This document shows, piece by piece, positions 1-5,117 of a stretch of 5,117 bases of DNA; positions within the stretch are counted from its first letter, which is position 1, and every line of letters begins with the position of its first letter. The notes under the pieces were generated by a model. It was not told where the DNA came from, ran no database searches, and saw only the letters and a program-made list of their open reading frames with translations. The stretch comes from an uncultured Bacillota bacterium. GTDB lineage: Bacteria; Bacillota; Clostridia; Peptostreptococcales; Anaerovoracaceae. The stretch is taken from contig CABQMM010000125.1 in assembly GCA_902465215.1 (NCBI GenBank), forward strand, positions 1 to 5,117, in the 5' to 3' direction. A program made the position numbers and the translations under genes.

Positions 1-467
1 CTCGTTCCATCTGCAAAAATAAGCTTTTTATATGTAAGAATTTCGCCGTTTGAAAGATGCAATTCCTTCTTGTCTGCGTCATGTTCCGAAATCGTCGTAT
101 TCTCTTTTATTTGGATGCCCTTTGATTTCGCAAGTTCTGCAAAGGTGTTGTCCAGTTCCACCCGGTCAATCATGCGGTTTGTGTATAGAAATTTATTAAG
201 AATCGTCTGCCGTTTTTTCAGTCTGTAAAAAATGTTGAAATCCCTTATCAGACTGTAATGCGCCTCTTCAATATTTAATCCGAATGTCTCATAGACCGCT
301 TTCGTCTTTCCTGTAATATATCCGGCGCAGCATTTATATCGCGGAAATTCAAATCGTTCAATTACGATTAGATCTGAAATTCCTTCCTCAAGCAGTGTCA
401 ATGCCGCCGCCAGCCCCGACGGTCCCGCACCGACGATTATAACCTCAAACTCTGTCTTTTGTTCCAT
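1..467 (-). CDS. FAD-dependent oxidoreductase, geranylgeranyl-reductase type (N-terminal part, cut by window edge)
   Basis: An open frame of 155 codons runs from an ATG at 467-465 off the left edge without a stop. It begins with a textbook dinucleotide-binding fold: a hydrophobic strand, then GAGPSG (residues 13-18), and an acidic residue at the end of the second strand (E37-R38) that would hold the FAD ribose. Next comes FPRYKCCAGYIT (41-52), resembling the conserved segment after the Rossmann motif in the geranylgeranyl reductase family, which reduces isoprenoid double bonds. The last visible residues, LIFADGT, fit the second FAD-contact motif (usually G-A-D-G). RBS GAGAGGTG lies just upstream of the ATG and fixes the start. 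The family normally runs about 350-420 residues, so more than half is missing. Some bacterial members are annotated only as NAD(P)/FAD-dependent oxidoreductases. The flavoprotein class is secure; the lipid substrate is inference. Confidence 0.85.
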   Translation of the reverse strand, partial: MEQKTEFEVIIVGAGPSGLAAALTLLEEGISDLIVIERFEFPRYKCCAGYITGKTKAVYETFGLNIEEAHYSLIRDFNIFYRLKKRQTILNKFLYTNRMIDRVELDNTFAELAKSKGIQIKENTTISEHDADKKELHLSNGEILTYKKLIFADGT

Positions 468-492
468 GTTCACCTCTCAACGCGATTCCTAC

Positions 493-521
493 ATTATATT
501 ATATTCCGCCTTTCTTCGCAA
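493..521 (-). promoter_or_regulatory. Sigma-A-type promoter for the FAD oxidoreductase gene
   Basis: Read on the minus strand, TTGCGA (521-516) and TATAAT (498-493) are separated by exactly 17 nt. The -10 is a perfect consensus match and the -35 keeps TTG. Transcription would start near 486, giving a leader of about 20 nt with the RBS in it. The -35 directly abuts the U-tract of the upstream operon's terminator, so the oxidoreductase looks like an independent unit. Confidence 0.7.
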
Positions 522-549
522 GGAAAAACGACCTCGTTTCCGAGGTCGT
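522..549 (-). terminator. Rho-independent terminator of the GntR-ABC operon
   Basis: A perfect 9-bp inverted repeat (ACGACCTCG at 528-536 and CGAGGTCGT at 541-549) closes a 4-nt loop. On the minus strand it is followed at once by a T-run (528-524). It lies 21 nt beyond the stop codon of the last operon gene (571-573). The plus-strand side has no T-run, so it should work in one direction only. Confidence 0.9.
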
Positions 550-570
550 CATCGTTCCGTAATTCTATGT

Positions 571-1293
571 CTATTCTCTCGATACCCGCCGCAAAACGAT
601 TCGTATGCAGCACAGCATTACGATTATCCGTATCACTGCGCCGGCCGCACCGGCTGCACCCGCCCCGAGGTCAAACACATCGCTAATCACTTCGGTTAGC
701 CCTGCTGCGGCGAAGCTCATTCCTGCAATCACAAGAACCGCTAAAAATTTCCTGCCGCCGTATTTATTTCCTGCGGTTTGATAGATTGCAATCGCCGCGA
801 AAATCATGGCCGCAAGCGCAAAGGATGCGGCTGCTGTTTCCAAGATCACGCCTCCCAGCGCATCCATGAATGCATTGTACTCATTCAATGTCCGCATTTG
901 AAATTCGTGGCTTGAAAATTCCGTCAATCTGCGATGCAGCACATACCATTGCATGGCAAGCAGAATATATTGCAGTATCGTGAGGGTTCCCCCTGCTGCG
1001 GTGATTTTTGAGATTGCGGCACTCTTCTCAGAAATCGGAAGTGTTCGGTATAAAATCGCCCCGTCTGTGAACATGGCAATATAAAGAAGCCTTTTAAATA
1101 TCCGGAAGAAGCAGTAGAAAATAATCGCAGCCGCGGGTATGGCGAAAGAATAATCCGCCATATAAATCCTGCTGGGAACCAGCAGTGGATTTGCCCCGAA
1201 AAACGTGAAGAGAAGCAGCGTCATGTAAGCCGCCGAAACTTCGCCCCCAACACTCTGCAAATCCATCTTCAGACATTTTCCAAAACTCTTCAT
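571..1293 (-). CDS. ABC transporter membrane subunit, six-helix permease (240 aa)
   Basis: Last gene of the operon, 19 nt after the stop of the 502-residue permease. Its 240 residues are strongly hydrophobic. I place about six membrane segments by eye near residues 20-38, 50-68, 100-118, 148-171, 182-200 and 212-232. A charged amphipathic N-terminus (MKSFGKCLKMDLQ) precedes them and a basic tail (RIVLRRVSRE) follows. After the second helix comes ILYRTLPISEK (80-90), a Leu-Pro-hydrophobic motif that recurs twice in the neighbouring permease. The segment GAGAAGAAGA (210-219) is a low-complexity Gly/Ala stretch leading into the last helix. The frame is open upstream to an ATG at 1410, but that would overlap the previous gene. 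A GGGGG-containing RBS sits 7 nt before the ATG at 1293, so I start there; ATG 1299 is too close to it. It probably pairs with the ATPase to form the membrane channel; substrate unknown. Confidence 0.82.
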   Translation of the reverse strand: MKSFGKCLKMDLQSVGGEVSAAYMTLLLFTFFGANPLLVPSRIYMADYSFAIPAAAIIFYCFFRIFKRLLYIAMFTDGAILYRTLPISEKSAAISKITAAGGTLTILQYILLAMQWYVLHRRLTEFSSHEFQMRTLNEYNAFMDALGGVILETAAASFALAAMIFAAIAIYQTAGNKYGGRKFLAVLVIAGMSFAAAGLTEVISDVFDLGAGAAGAAGAVIRIIVMLCCIRIVLRRVSRE

Positions 1294-1300
1294 TTTCATT

Positions 1301-1308
1301 CCCCCTTT
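1301..1308 (-). promoter_or_regulatory. Ribosome binding site deciding the start of the 240-aa permease
   Basis: On the minus strand AAAGGGGG ends 7 nt before the ATG at 1293-1291 and only 1 nt before the ATG at 1299-1297. Normal spacing therefore favours 1293. It lies in the 19-nt gap after the previous gene's TGA (1315-1313). This argues against the longer reading from 1410, which would have to start inside the upstream gene. Confidence 0.7.
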
Positions 1309-1312
1309 CGCT

Positions 1313-2821
1313 TCATGCGCTGTACATGTCTCTAAGCTCCGATATGCAGAGTCTATATACAAAGACGCATTCCGCCGCACAAACGGCCAGAACCAGCAGG
1401 CTTCCCGCAATCGGATTTATGATTTTAAACGGCAGTATGAATACAAGAAGCAGCATGTGCACGATTGTTTCAAGCGAAAGGCACAGACCTCCCGCCAAGC
1501 GGCTTGTCTTATGGGTCAAAGGATCGCGCCACCTTCCCGAAAAAGCACTGTTGAAGAGCCCCCATCCGCTGAAAGTAAGCATAAGCACCGTAATAATCAG
1601 CACCCAGATCAGGAAAAGAATCGCCGTTTCAAGACCGCCGTCAGTCTTTCCTATCAGCTTCGTCATCACAGCCACAATCTTTTCGCGCCCCTCTTCAAAC
1701 ACGGCAGTCACCGGTATCAGTGCGAGGCAAAGCAGCGGAAGAGGTGCCATGCACTTGAATCCGCTTTTCATGTGTACCTTCACAATATCTTCCGTGCGAA
1801 CCGGCAGGCTGTAGTAAAACGGAGCATTTTCGTCGAGCAGAATCGCCGTATTCCATGACTGCACCACCGTTCCAAAAGTAGAAAACAACGCAGCCAGAAA
1901 AACAATTATCAGACTGCTGCTTACACCTGCGTTTCTGATAAAAACGCAAATCACCAAAACAATGCAGATAACCGACTTCCAGTCCATCATTTTCCCTTTG
2001 CCGCCTACGAGTTTTTCATATGCCTTCGCCTTATTTCCGTCCTTTGACTCGAACTCCCATGTTCTGCGAGTCTTCACCTTCGTCGCAGTCAGCTCCGGCA
2101 TGTGTTTCATTAAGAAGTAAGCTGCTGTTCCCACAATGAGAATCTTTACAAGCAGTACAAGCAGCGGCGGCACCCGGTCTCCCGCTAAAAATGCCAAGCG
2201 CGGAAGCAGGACTCCTCCCAGGAAAAACAGCCATGGAATGTCGGAGCGAATAGCACTGCGCTCCGGCAGGCTGCCGTCGTTCTTTCGGCACGCACTTACA
2301 AGCACACGCTCGTATCCTGTTGTAATGCAGAGCGTGAGCAGTATCACAAAAATAAGCTCCAAAGGAAGCATCGCATAAACTGCCCCGTCCGAGATGCCCG
2401 TATTGCTTCCGCAATAGAGCCAGCGAAGAAAGCTTGGGATGGCATCGGCGGCATGGTAGCGTGTCAAGCTGAAGTAACCTCCGAAAAAACCGAGCGGCAG
2501 GCTCAAAACACATATCAGAACCACACCTGCTGCCACAAGGTATCCGCCCCCTCGAAGCGTCTTTTCGTCAACGGGCAGCATGTTCACGAGAATAGCGGAG
2601 TTTCCGTATCGGTTTTCCCCAAAGATCTTATACATCGTCCTTTCCAAAAAGTAAAATCCGATGATCATGCAGATAAATCCAAGTAAGCAAAGCAGGAGCA
2701 TCCTGCTGATACAAAAGAGCGATACCGCCGCCAGAAGCATCATCACAACTGTTGCCGGCACTTCCTCCCTTGCAAGCCACATATTCAGTTTAATGATTTT
2801 CCAAGTTCCCTGTTTCATCAT
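1313..2821 (-). CDS. ABC transporter permease with two tandem six-helix modules (502 aa)
   Basis: A large integral membrane protein, third gene of the operon. By eye I count about twelve hydrophobic segments: roughly 23-38, 41-60, 93-118, 147-168, 196-213, 218-238, then 281-297, 302-318, 356-376, 398-420, 446-465 and 470-490. A hydrophilic, Lys-rich linker (about 239-280) divides them into two sets of six. Each half carries a Leu-Pro-Val motif after its second helix: NMLPVDEK (80-87) and YSLPVRTED (337-345). This matches the LPI motif of the downstream 240-residue permease, so the protein looks like two fused copies of that module. ABC-2-type exporters carry similar cytoplasmic LP motifs. The ATG at 2821 has AAAGGAG 10 nt upstream, inside the ATPase gene, and the two genes overlap by 32 nt, which suggests coupled translation. 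No substrate-binding protein is encoded in the operon, so export or envelope protection is likelier than uptake; the substrate is unknown. Confidence 0.85.
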   Translation of the reverse strand: MMKQGTWKIIKLNMWLAREEVPATVVMMLLAAVSLFCISRMLLLCLLGFICMIIGFYFLERTMYKIFGENRYGNSAILVNMLPVDEKTLRGGGYLVAAGVVLICVLSLPLGFFGGYFSLTRYHAADAIPSFLRWLYCGSNTGISDGAVYAMLPLELIFVILLTLCITTGYERVLVSACRKNDGSLPERSAIRSDIPWLFFLGGVLLPRLAFLAGDRVPPLLVLLVKILIVGTAAYFLMKHMPELTATKVKTRRTWEFESKDGNKAKAYEKLVGGKGKMMDWKSVICIVLVICVFIRNAGVSSSLIIVFLAALFSTFGTVVQSWNTAILLDENAPFYYSLPVRTEDIVKVHMKSGFKCMAPLPLLCLALIPVTAVFEEGREKIVAVMTKLIGKTDGGLETAILFLIWVLIITVLMLTFSGWGLFNSAFSGRWRDPLTHKTSRLAGGLCLSLETIVHMLLLVFILPFKIINPIAGSLLVLAVCAAECVFVYRLCISELRDMYSA

Positions 2822-3545
2822 CTCTAAAAATCTCCTTTAAAGCCCCTTCCAGCGACATGCCGTACTCGCTCCTCAAACGGTCGGAATCCGTAAACTTTTC
2901 TACCTTTCCCCTCTTCAAAACAATGACCGAGTCGAAAAGCCTTTCGATGTCCCGCACCAGATGCGTCACGATGAGCATCGTCCCCTTCGGATTAAAATTC
3001 TCAATGATTAAATCCAAAATATGATCCCTCGCCTCGACGTCTACGCCGCCAATCGGCTCATCGAGAAGGTAAAGTCTTGCGTTTCGCGACATTACGAGGC
3101 AGATCTGCAGCTTGTCAATCATGCCCTTGGACATTTCCTTCGGCATCTGCTGCATTTTTATATCAAAAGTCTCCAAAAGCCTTTTGCATTTTTCTTCGTC
3201 GAAATCGTCAAAAAAGGTCCTGTAAATCTTCACGATGTCGCTGACCGCCATGTCCGCCGGGATTCCGCTCCGGTCAGGCAGATAGGCCACATGCGCCTTC
3301 GTTTCCGCGCCCGGCTTCACTCCGTCAATGAGAACTTCACCGCGGTACTCCGCATACAAGCCCGCCAGAATTTTGAGCAGCGTCGTCTTGCCGCTGCCGT
3401 TCGATCCGAGCAGACCGATGATATGTCCTTCCGGAATTTCCAGACTGACATCATCCAGCGCGCGCACGAAGTCAAACTCTTTCGTCAGATTTTTTATCTC
3501 GACTATCGGTTTGCTAACCAGTTTCAATTCACTTGCCATAATCAT
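2790..3545 (-). CDS. ABC transporter ATP-binding protein (YtrB/drug-resistance-like subfamily, 251 aa)
   Basis: The ATPase that powers the two downstream permeases at the inner face of the membrane. In order: Walker A GSNGSGKT (47-54, Lys53), a Q-loop region AYLPDRSG (87-94) with Asp91 where glutamine usually stands, a signature MSKGM (138-142) in place of LSGGQ, Walker B LYLLDEP (158-164, Asp162 and catalytic Glu163), a D-loop GGVD (166-169) and the switch histidine in IVTH (His195). All catalytic residues are present, so it should hydrolyse ATP. The altered signature and Q-loop are typical of the exporter-type ATPases found beside YtrA-type regulators. Length is normal for a single nucleotide-binding domain. 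The ATG at 3545 overlaps the regulator's TGA as ATGA, with AAAGGA 4 nt upstream; ATG 3539 is a possible alternative start. The last 32 nt overlap the permease gene. Confidence 0.95.
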   Translation of the reverse strand: MIMASELKLVSKPIVEIKNLTKEFDFVRALDDVSLEIPEGHIIGLLGSNGSGKTTLLKILAGLYAEYRGEVLIDGVKPGAETKAHVAYLPDRSGIPADMAVSDIVKIYRTFFDDFDEEKCKRLLETFDIKMQQMPKEMSKGMIDKLQICLVMSRNARLYLLDEPIGGVDVEARDHILDLIIENFNPKGTMLIVTHLVRDIERLFDSVIVLKRGKVEKFTDSDRLRSEYGMSLEGALKEIFRDDETGNLENH

Positions 3546-3940
3546 CCAATCCTTTCATACGCCATTTGTTTCTCCGGTGCGGACTCACACCTCTTCAGAA
3601 AAAAATCCATCATTTCCTGCTCGCTGTAGCCGAGCACTGCCATCTCTCTTCGAAATTTGTCCGCCGCCTCCGAGGCCATTCTCTTCTTGAGCTCCCCTAT
3701 CAGCGCGGCGTCCTTCGTAACGAACCTGCCGCTTGTTCGCTCCGAAACCAAAAGCCCTTCTCTTTCCAGTTCATTCAGCGCTCGCTGCATCGTGTTGGGA
3801 TTCACTTCAAATTCCCCCGCAAGCTCCCTCACAGATGCCACGCGCTCGCCCGGCGCCAGTTCCCCCGAGGCAATTGCCTCTCTGACGTTGTTCATAATCT
3901 GCATGTAAATCGGCATATTCTCCTGCAAATTTTTGTCCAT
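3542..3940 (-). CDS. GntR-family transcriptional regulator, YtrA type (132 aa)
   Basis: First gene of the operon and its likely repressor. Residues about 10-76 form the GntR winged helix-turn-helix: IYMQIMNNVREAIASGEL, then PGERVASVRELAGEFEVN, the recognition helix PNTMQRALNELEREGLL, and the wing SERTSGRFVT. After it only about 55 residues remain, mostly helical (LKKRMASEAADKFRREM, then MMDFFLKRCES). That is too short for the FadR, HutC or MocR effector domains and fits the YtrA subfamily, whose short tail mainly dimerises. YtrA-type genes commonly sit in front of ABC-transporter genes that they repress, as here. The start at 3940 is chosen because GGGAGG lies 7 nt upstream; the in-frame ATG at 3964 has only a weak RBS. 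The stop overlaps the ATPase start by 4 nt (ATGA). The inducing signal is unknown; envelope-active antibiotics induce some relatives. Confidence 0.93.
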   Translation of the reverse strand: MDKNLQENMPIYMQIMNNVREAIASGELAPGERVASVRELAGEFEVNPNTMQRALNELEREGLLVSERTSGRFVTKDAALIGELKKRMASEAADKFRREMAVLGYSEQEMMDFFLKRCESAPEKQMAYERIG

Positions 3941-3947
3941 GAGCCTA

Positions 3948-3953
3948 CCTCCC
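3948..3953 (-). promoter_or_regulatory. Ribosome binding site deciding the GntR start
   Basis: On the minus strand GGGAGG ends 7 nt before the ATG at 3940-3938. This is the strongest RBS in the operon and lies between the two candidate ATGs (3964 and 3940), so translation most likely starts at 3940. Confidence 0.75.
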
Positions 3954-4016
3954 TCTTCACTCATAAATTTCCAATCTTCGGTTCATACTATATTACATAT
4001 GGCATATTGACCGAAA

Positions 4017-4066
4017 ACAAAATTGTATTATCTATTTAATACAATAGTACATTAATACAATTTTGT
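4017..4066. promoter_or_regulatory. Probable GntR operator: three copies of TAATACAAT around the promoter
   Basis: ACAAAATTGTATTA at 4017-4030 is the exact reverse complement of TAATACAATTTTGT at 4053-4066, a perfect 14-bp dyad with a 22-nt spacer. A third copy of the core, TAATACAAT, lies at 4037-4045. It forms a 9-6-9 palindrome with the left arm (4022-4045) and a 10-bp direct repeat with the right arm, offset 16 nt. The right arm overlaps the -35, the middle copy covers the -10, and the left arm lies just past the expected start site. That placement suits a repressor. Binding by the adjacent GntR protein is inference from position and from the family's liking for inverted repeats. Part of the symmetry could be helped by the high AT content, but a 14-bp perfect match is unlikely by chance. 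Confidence 0.7.
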
Positions 4067-4069
4067 CAA
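4041..4069 (-). promoter_or_regulatory. Promoter of the GntR-ABC operon
   Basis: On the minus strand a perfect -35 TTGACA (4069-4064) is followed after 17 nt by TATTGT (4046-4041), four of six bases matching the -10 consensus. Transcription would begin near 4034, giving a leader of about 94 nt before the regulator ATG at 3940. The good -35, weaker -10 and overlapping repeats suit a promoter controlled by a repressor. Confidence 0.72.
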
Positions 4070-4084
4070 TACACAAAAAGAAAA

Positions 4085-4111
4085 AAAGCAAACCTTTTCG
4101 TGCTTTGCTTT
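4085..4111. other. AT-rich hairpin in the antiporter leader
   Basis: AAAGCAAA (4085-4092) and TTTGCTTT (4104-4111) form an 8-bp inverted repeat around CCTTTTCGTGC. On the plus strand it ends 5 nt before the antiporter's AGGAGG and could affect mRNA stability or ribosome access. On the minus strand it is followed by TTTT, C and TTTTT, so it resembles a weak terminator just upstream of the operon promoter. Only two pairs of the stem are G-C, so either role is uncertain. Confidence 0.35.
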
Positions 4112-4116
4112 CTTTT

Positions 4117-4122
4117 AGGAGG
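4117..4122 (+). promoter_or_regulatory. Consensus ribosome binding site of the antiporter
   Basis: AGGAGG, a full consensus Shine-Dalgarno, ends 7 nt before the ATG at 4130. It fixes the start and predicts efficient translation. The CCTTTT at 4093-4098 could pair with it using two G-U wobbles. Confidence 0.85.
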
Positions 4123-4129
4123 AAAAATC

Positions 4130-5117
4130 ATGAATGAATCAAATCTCTCAACTTCGCAGGGCAGCGATCAGTCCCTGTCTTTCACCAAACTGACCGCCAT
4201 GATTATCGGCTCGACCATCGGCGGCGGAATTTTCACAACCGCAGGCGACATGGCGGCCCTCGGCGCTCACACGGGCAGCGTGCTCGTCGGCTGGGCAATC
4301 TGCGGCGTGGGCATGTTCTGTCTGATGATGTGCTTCTTCGGGCTGAACAAAGTCCGCCCCGACCTTACCAACGGCATTTACAGCTACGCAAAGGAAGGCT
4401 TCGGTGAATTCGTCGGCTTTAACTCGGCGTGGGGCTATTGGCTCAGTGCGCTGCTTTGCAATGTTTCCTACACAACGCTGCTCTTCGGCGCACTCGGGCA
4501 TTTCTTCCCGATTTTCGGCGACGGCAACAACCTGCTTGCCATCATCTGCGCCTCCGTCATCATCTGGCTTTTGAACTGGCTGATACTCCGCGGCGTACAG
4601 GAAGCCGCCGCTCTGAATGTAATTACGACCATCGCCAAGCTGATTCCGCTTCTGGTCTTTGTGATTGCGATTATCTTTATCGGCGCTTTTGATCCAAAGG
4701 TCTTTATGAGCAATTTCTGGGGCAGCGAAACCGCAGACGCTCCCGCCATCGCCGACCAAATCAAAGCGACTACCTCGGCCACGGTCTGGTCTTTCATCGG
4801 CGTTGAAGGCGCTGTGGTTCTTTCCGCGCGCGCCAAGCGTTCCTCCGATGTCGGCAAAGCCTCGCTGACGGGCTTTCTGGGTATCTTCATCATCTATGTG
4901 CTCGTCGCGGTTCTGAGCATGGGCGTTCTCACGACGGAAGAACTCGCCGCGCTCAAAAACCCACAGATGGCAGGAATTTTGGAAGCGGTCGTTGGCCCAT
5001 GGGGCGCCGCTCTCGTAAACATCGGTGTCATCCTGTCGCTTGCGGGTGCGCTTCTCGGCTGGACAATTCTTGCCGCTGACTGCCCGTATTCCGCAGCTAA
5101 GCAGGGCGTATTCATGC
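4130..5117 (+). CDS. arcD: APC-superfamily basic amino-acid/polyamine antiporter, ArcD-like (N-terminal 329 aa, cut by window edge)
   Basis: An open frame of 329 codons runs from the ATG at 4130 off the right edge. Members of this family exchange a basic amino acid for its breakdown product, such as arginine for ornithine, across the cytoplasmic membrane. Seen in the protein: the unwound first helix MIIGSTIGGGIF (24-35); GIYSYAKEGFGEFVGFNSAW (82-101), a hallmark of the arginine-ornithine antiporter group; LRGVQEAAALN (153-163); GVEGAVVLSARAK (224-236) in the sixth-helix region; and ADCPYSAAKQGVF (316-328). Nine or so hydrophobic helices are visible; the family has about twelve in 450-480 residues, so roughly the last third is missing. 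No arginine deiminase gene is in view, so arginine-ornithine exchange is inferred only from similarity; lysine, histidine or polyamine exchangers are close relatives and the symbol is tentative. Codons are strongly C-ending and GC-rich compared with the left-hand genes. Confidence 0.85.
   Translation, partial: MNESNLSTSQGSDQSLSFTKLTAMIIGSTIGGGIFTTAGDMAALGAHTGSVLVGWAICGVGMFCLMMCFFGLNKVRPDLTNGIYSYAKEGFGEFVGFNSAWGYWLSALLCNVSYTTLLFGALGHFFPIFGDGNNLLAIICASVIIWLLNWLILRGVQEAAALNVITTIAKLIPLLVFVIAIIFIGAFDPKVFMSNFWGSETADAPAIADQIKATTSATVWSFIGVEGAVVLSARAKRSSDVGKASLTGFLGIFIIYVLVAVLSMGVLTTEELAALKNPQMAGILEAVVGPWGAALVNIGVILSLAGALLGWTILAADCPYSAAKQGVFM

Noticed and set aside
1294..1410. N-terminal extension of the 240-residue permease to an ATG at 1410
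   Set aside because: It would overlap the previous permease gene by nearly 100 nt, and the extra residues do not resemble the module start. A good RBS stands 7 nt before the ATG at 1293.
1326..1858. Plus-strand open frames of 162 and 133 codons opposite the 502-residue permease (1326-1814 and 1457-1858)
   Set aside because: They are antisense to a hydrophobic protein with a good RBS and operon context, have no RBS of their own, and encode basic, low-information sequence.
3021..3629. Plus-strand open frame of 202 codons opposite the ABC ATPase
   Set aside because: The minus strand carries all ABC ATPase motifs in order, so this frame is a shadow.
3941..3964. Start of the GntR regulator at the upstream ATG (3964)
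   Set aside because: It has only a weak GGAAA-type RBS, while GGGAGG is correctly spaced for 3940. The extra eight residues lie outside the winged-helix domain.
3980..4015. Imperfect dyad CGGT...ACCG in the GntR leader
   Set aside because: Only four consecutive pairs hold before mismatches, and there is no T-run. It is too weak to call a hairpin or riboswitch.
4007..4035. Plus-strand promoter for the antiporter: TTGACC at 4007-4012 with ATCTAT 17 nt downstream
   Set aside because: The -35 is good but no convincing -10 stands at normal spacing; TATTAT at 4026-4031 is only 13 nt away. The antiporter promoter probably lies in this region, but I cannot place it.
4148..4759. Long minus-strand open frame (203 codons) inside the antiporter gene, with two further minus frames at 4468-4893 and 4894-5115
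   Set aside because: They lie antisense to a clearly recognisable antiporter. Strong C-ending codon bias on the sense strand removes stop codons from the opposite frames. The translations are polar and compositionally odd, with no family resemblance.

Overview
The window looks like chromosomal DNA from a Gram-positive anaerobe, most likely a Clostridia-type Firmicute. The basis is strong purine-rich ribosome binding sites, AT-rich intergenic DNA around GC-moderate genes, a short GntR/YtrA-type regulator heading an ABC-transporter operon, and an ArcD-type amino-acid antiporter. Genus cannot be read from the sequence. No RNA gene, CRISPR array, insertion sequence or phage gene is visible.

Layout, left to right. 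(1) Positions 1-467, minus strand: the N-terminal 155 codons of a FAD-dependent oxidoreductase of the geranylgeranyl-reductase type, cut by the left edge, with its own promoter at 493-521. (2) Positions 528-549: a hairpin plus U-tract that ends the next operon. (3) Positions 571-3940, minus strand: a four-gene operon. In transcription order it encodes a YtrA-type GntR repressor (3542-3940), an ABC ATPase (2790-3545), a 502-residue permease that looks like two six-helix modules in tandem (1313-2821), and a 240-residue single-module permease (571-1293). The first three genes overlap (4 and 32 nt) and the last follows after 19 nt, so they are probably translated together. (4) Positions 3941-4129: a very AT-rich divergent intergenic region with the operon promoter. 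Three copies of TAATACAAT lie over and beside it, the likely operator. (5) Positions 4130-5117, plus strand: the first 329 codons of an APC-superfamily basic amino-acid antiporter (ArcD-like), cut by the right edge.

How it fits together. The GntR protein most likely represses its own operon until an envelope or metabolite signal releases it. The ATPase then powers an exporter or envelope-protecting transporter built from the two permeases. The substrate cannot be told from sequence. The oxidoreductase and the antiporter are probably separate transcription units, although the antiporter shares the operator-bearing intergenic region and could be co-regulated. Much of this is ordinary for such genomes. 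The parts most worth a second look are the three-copy operator and the threefold recurrence of one membrane module across the two permeases.
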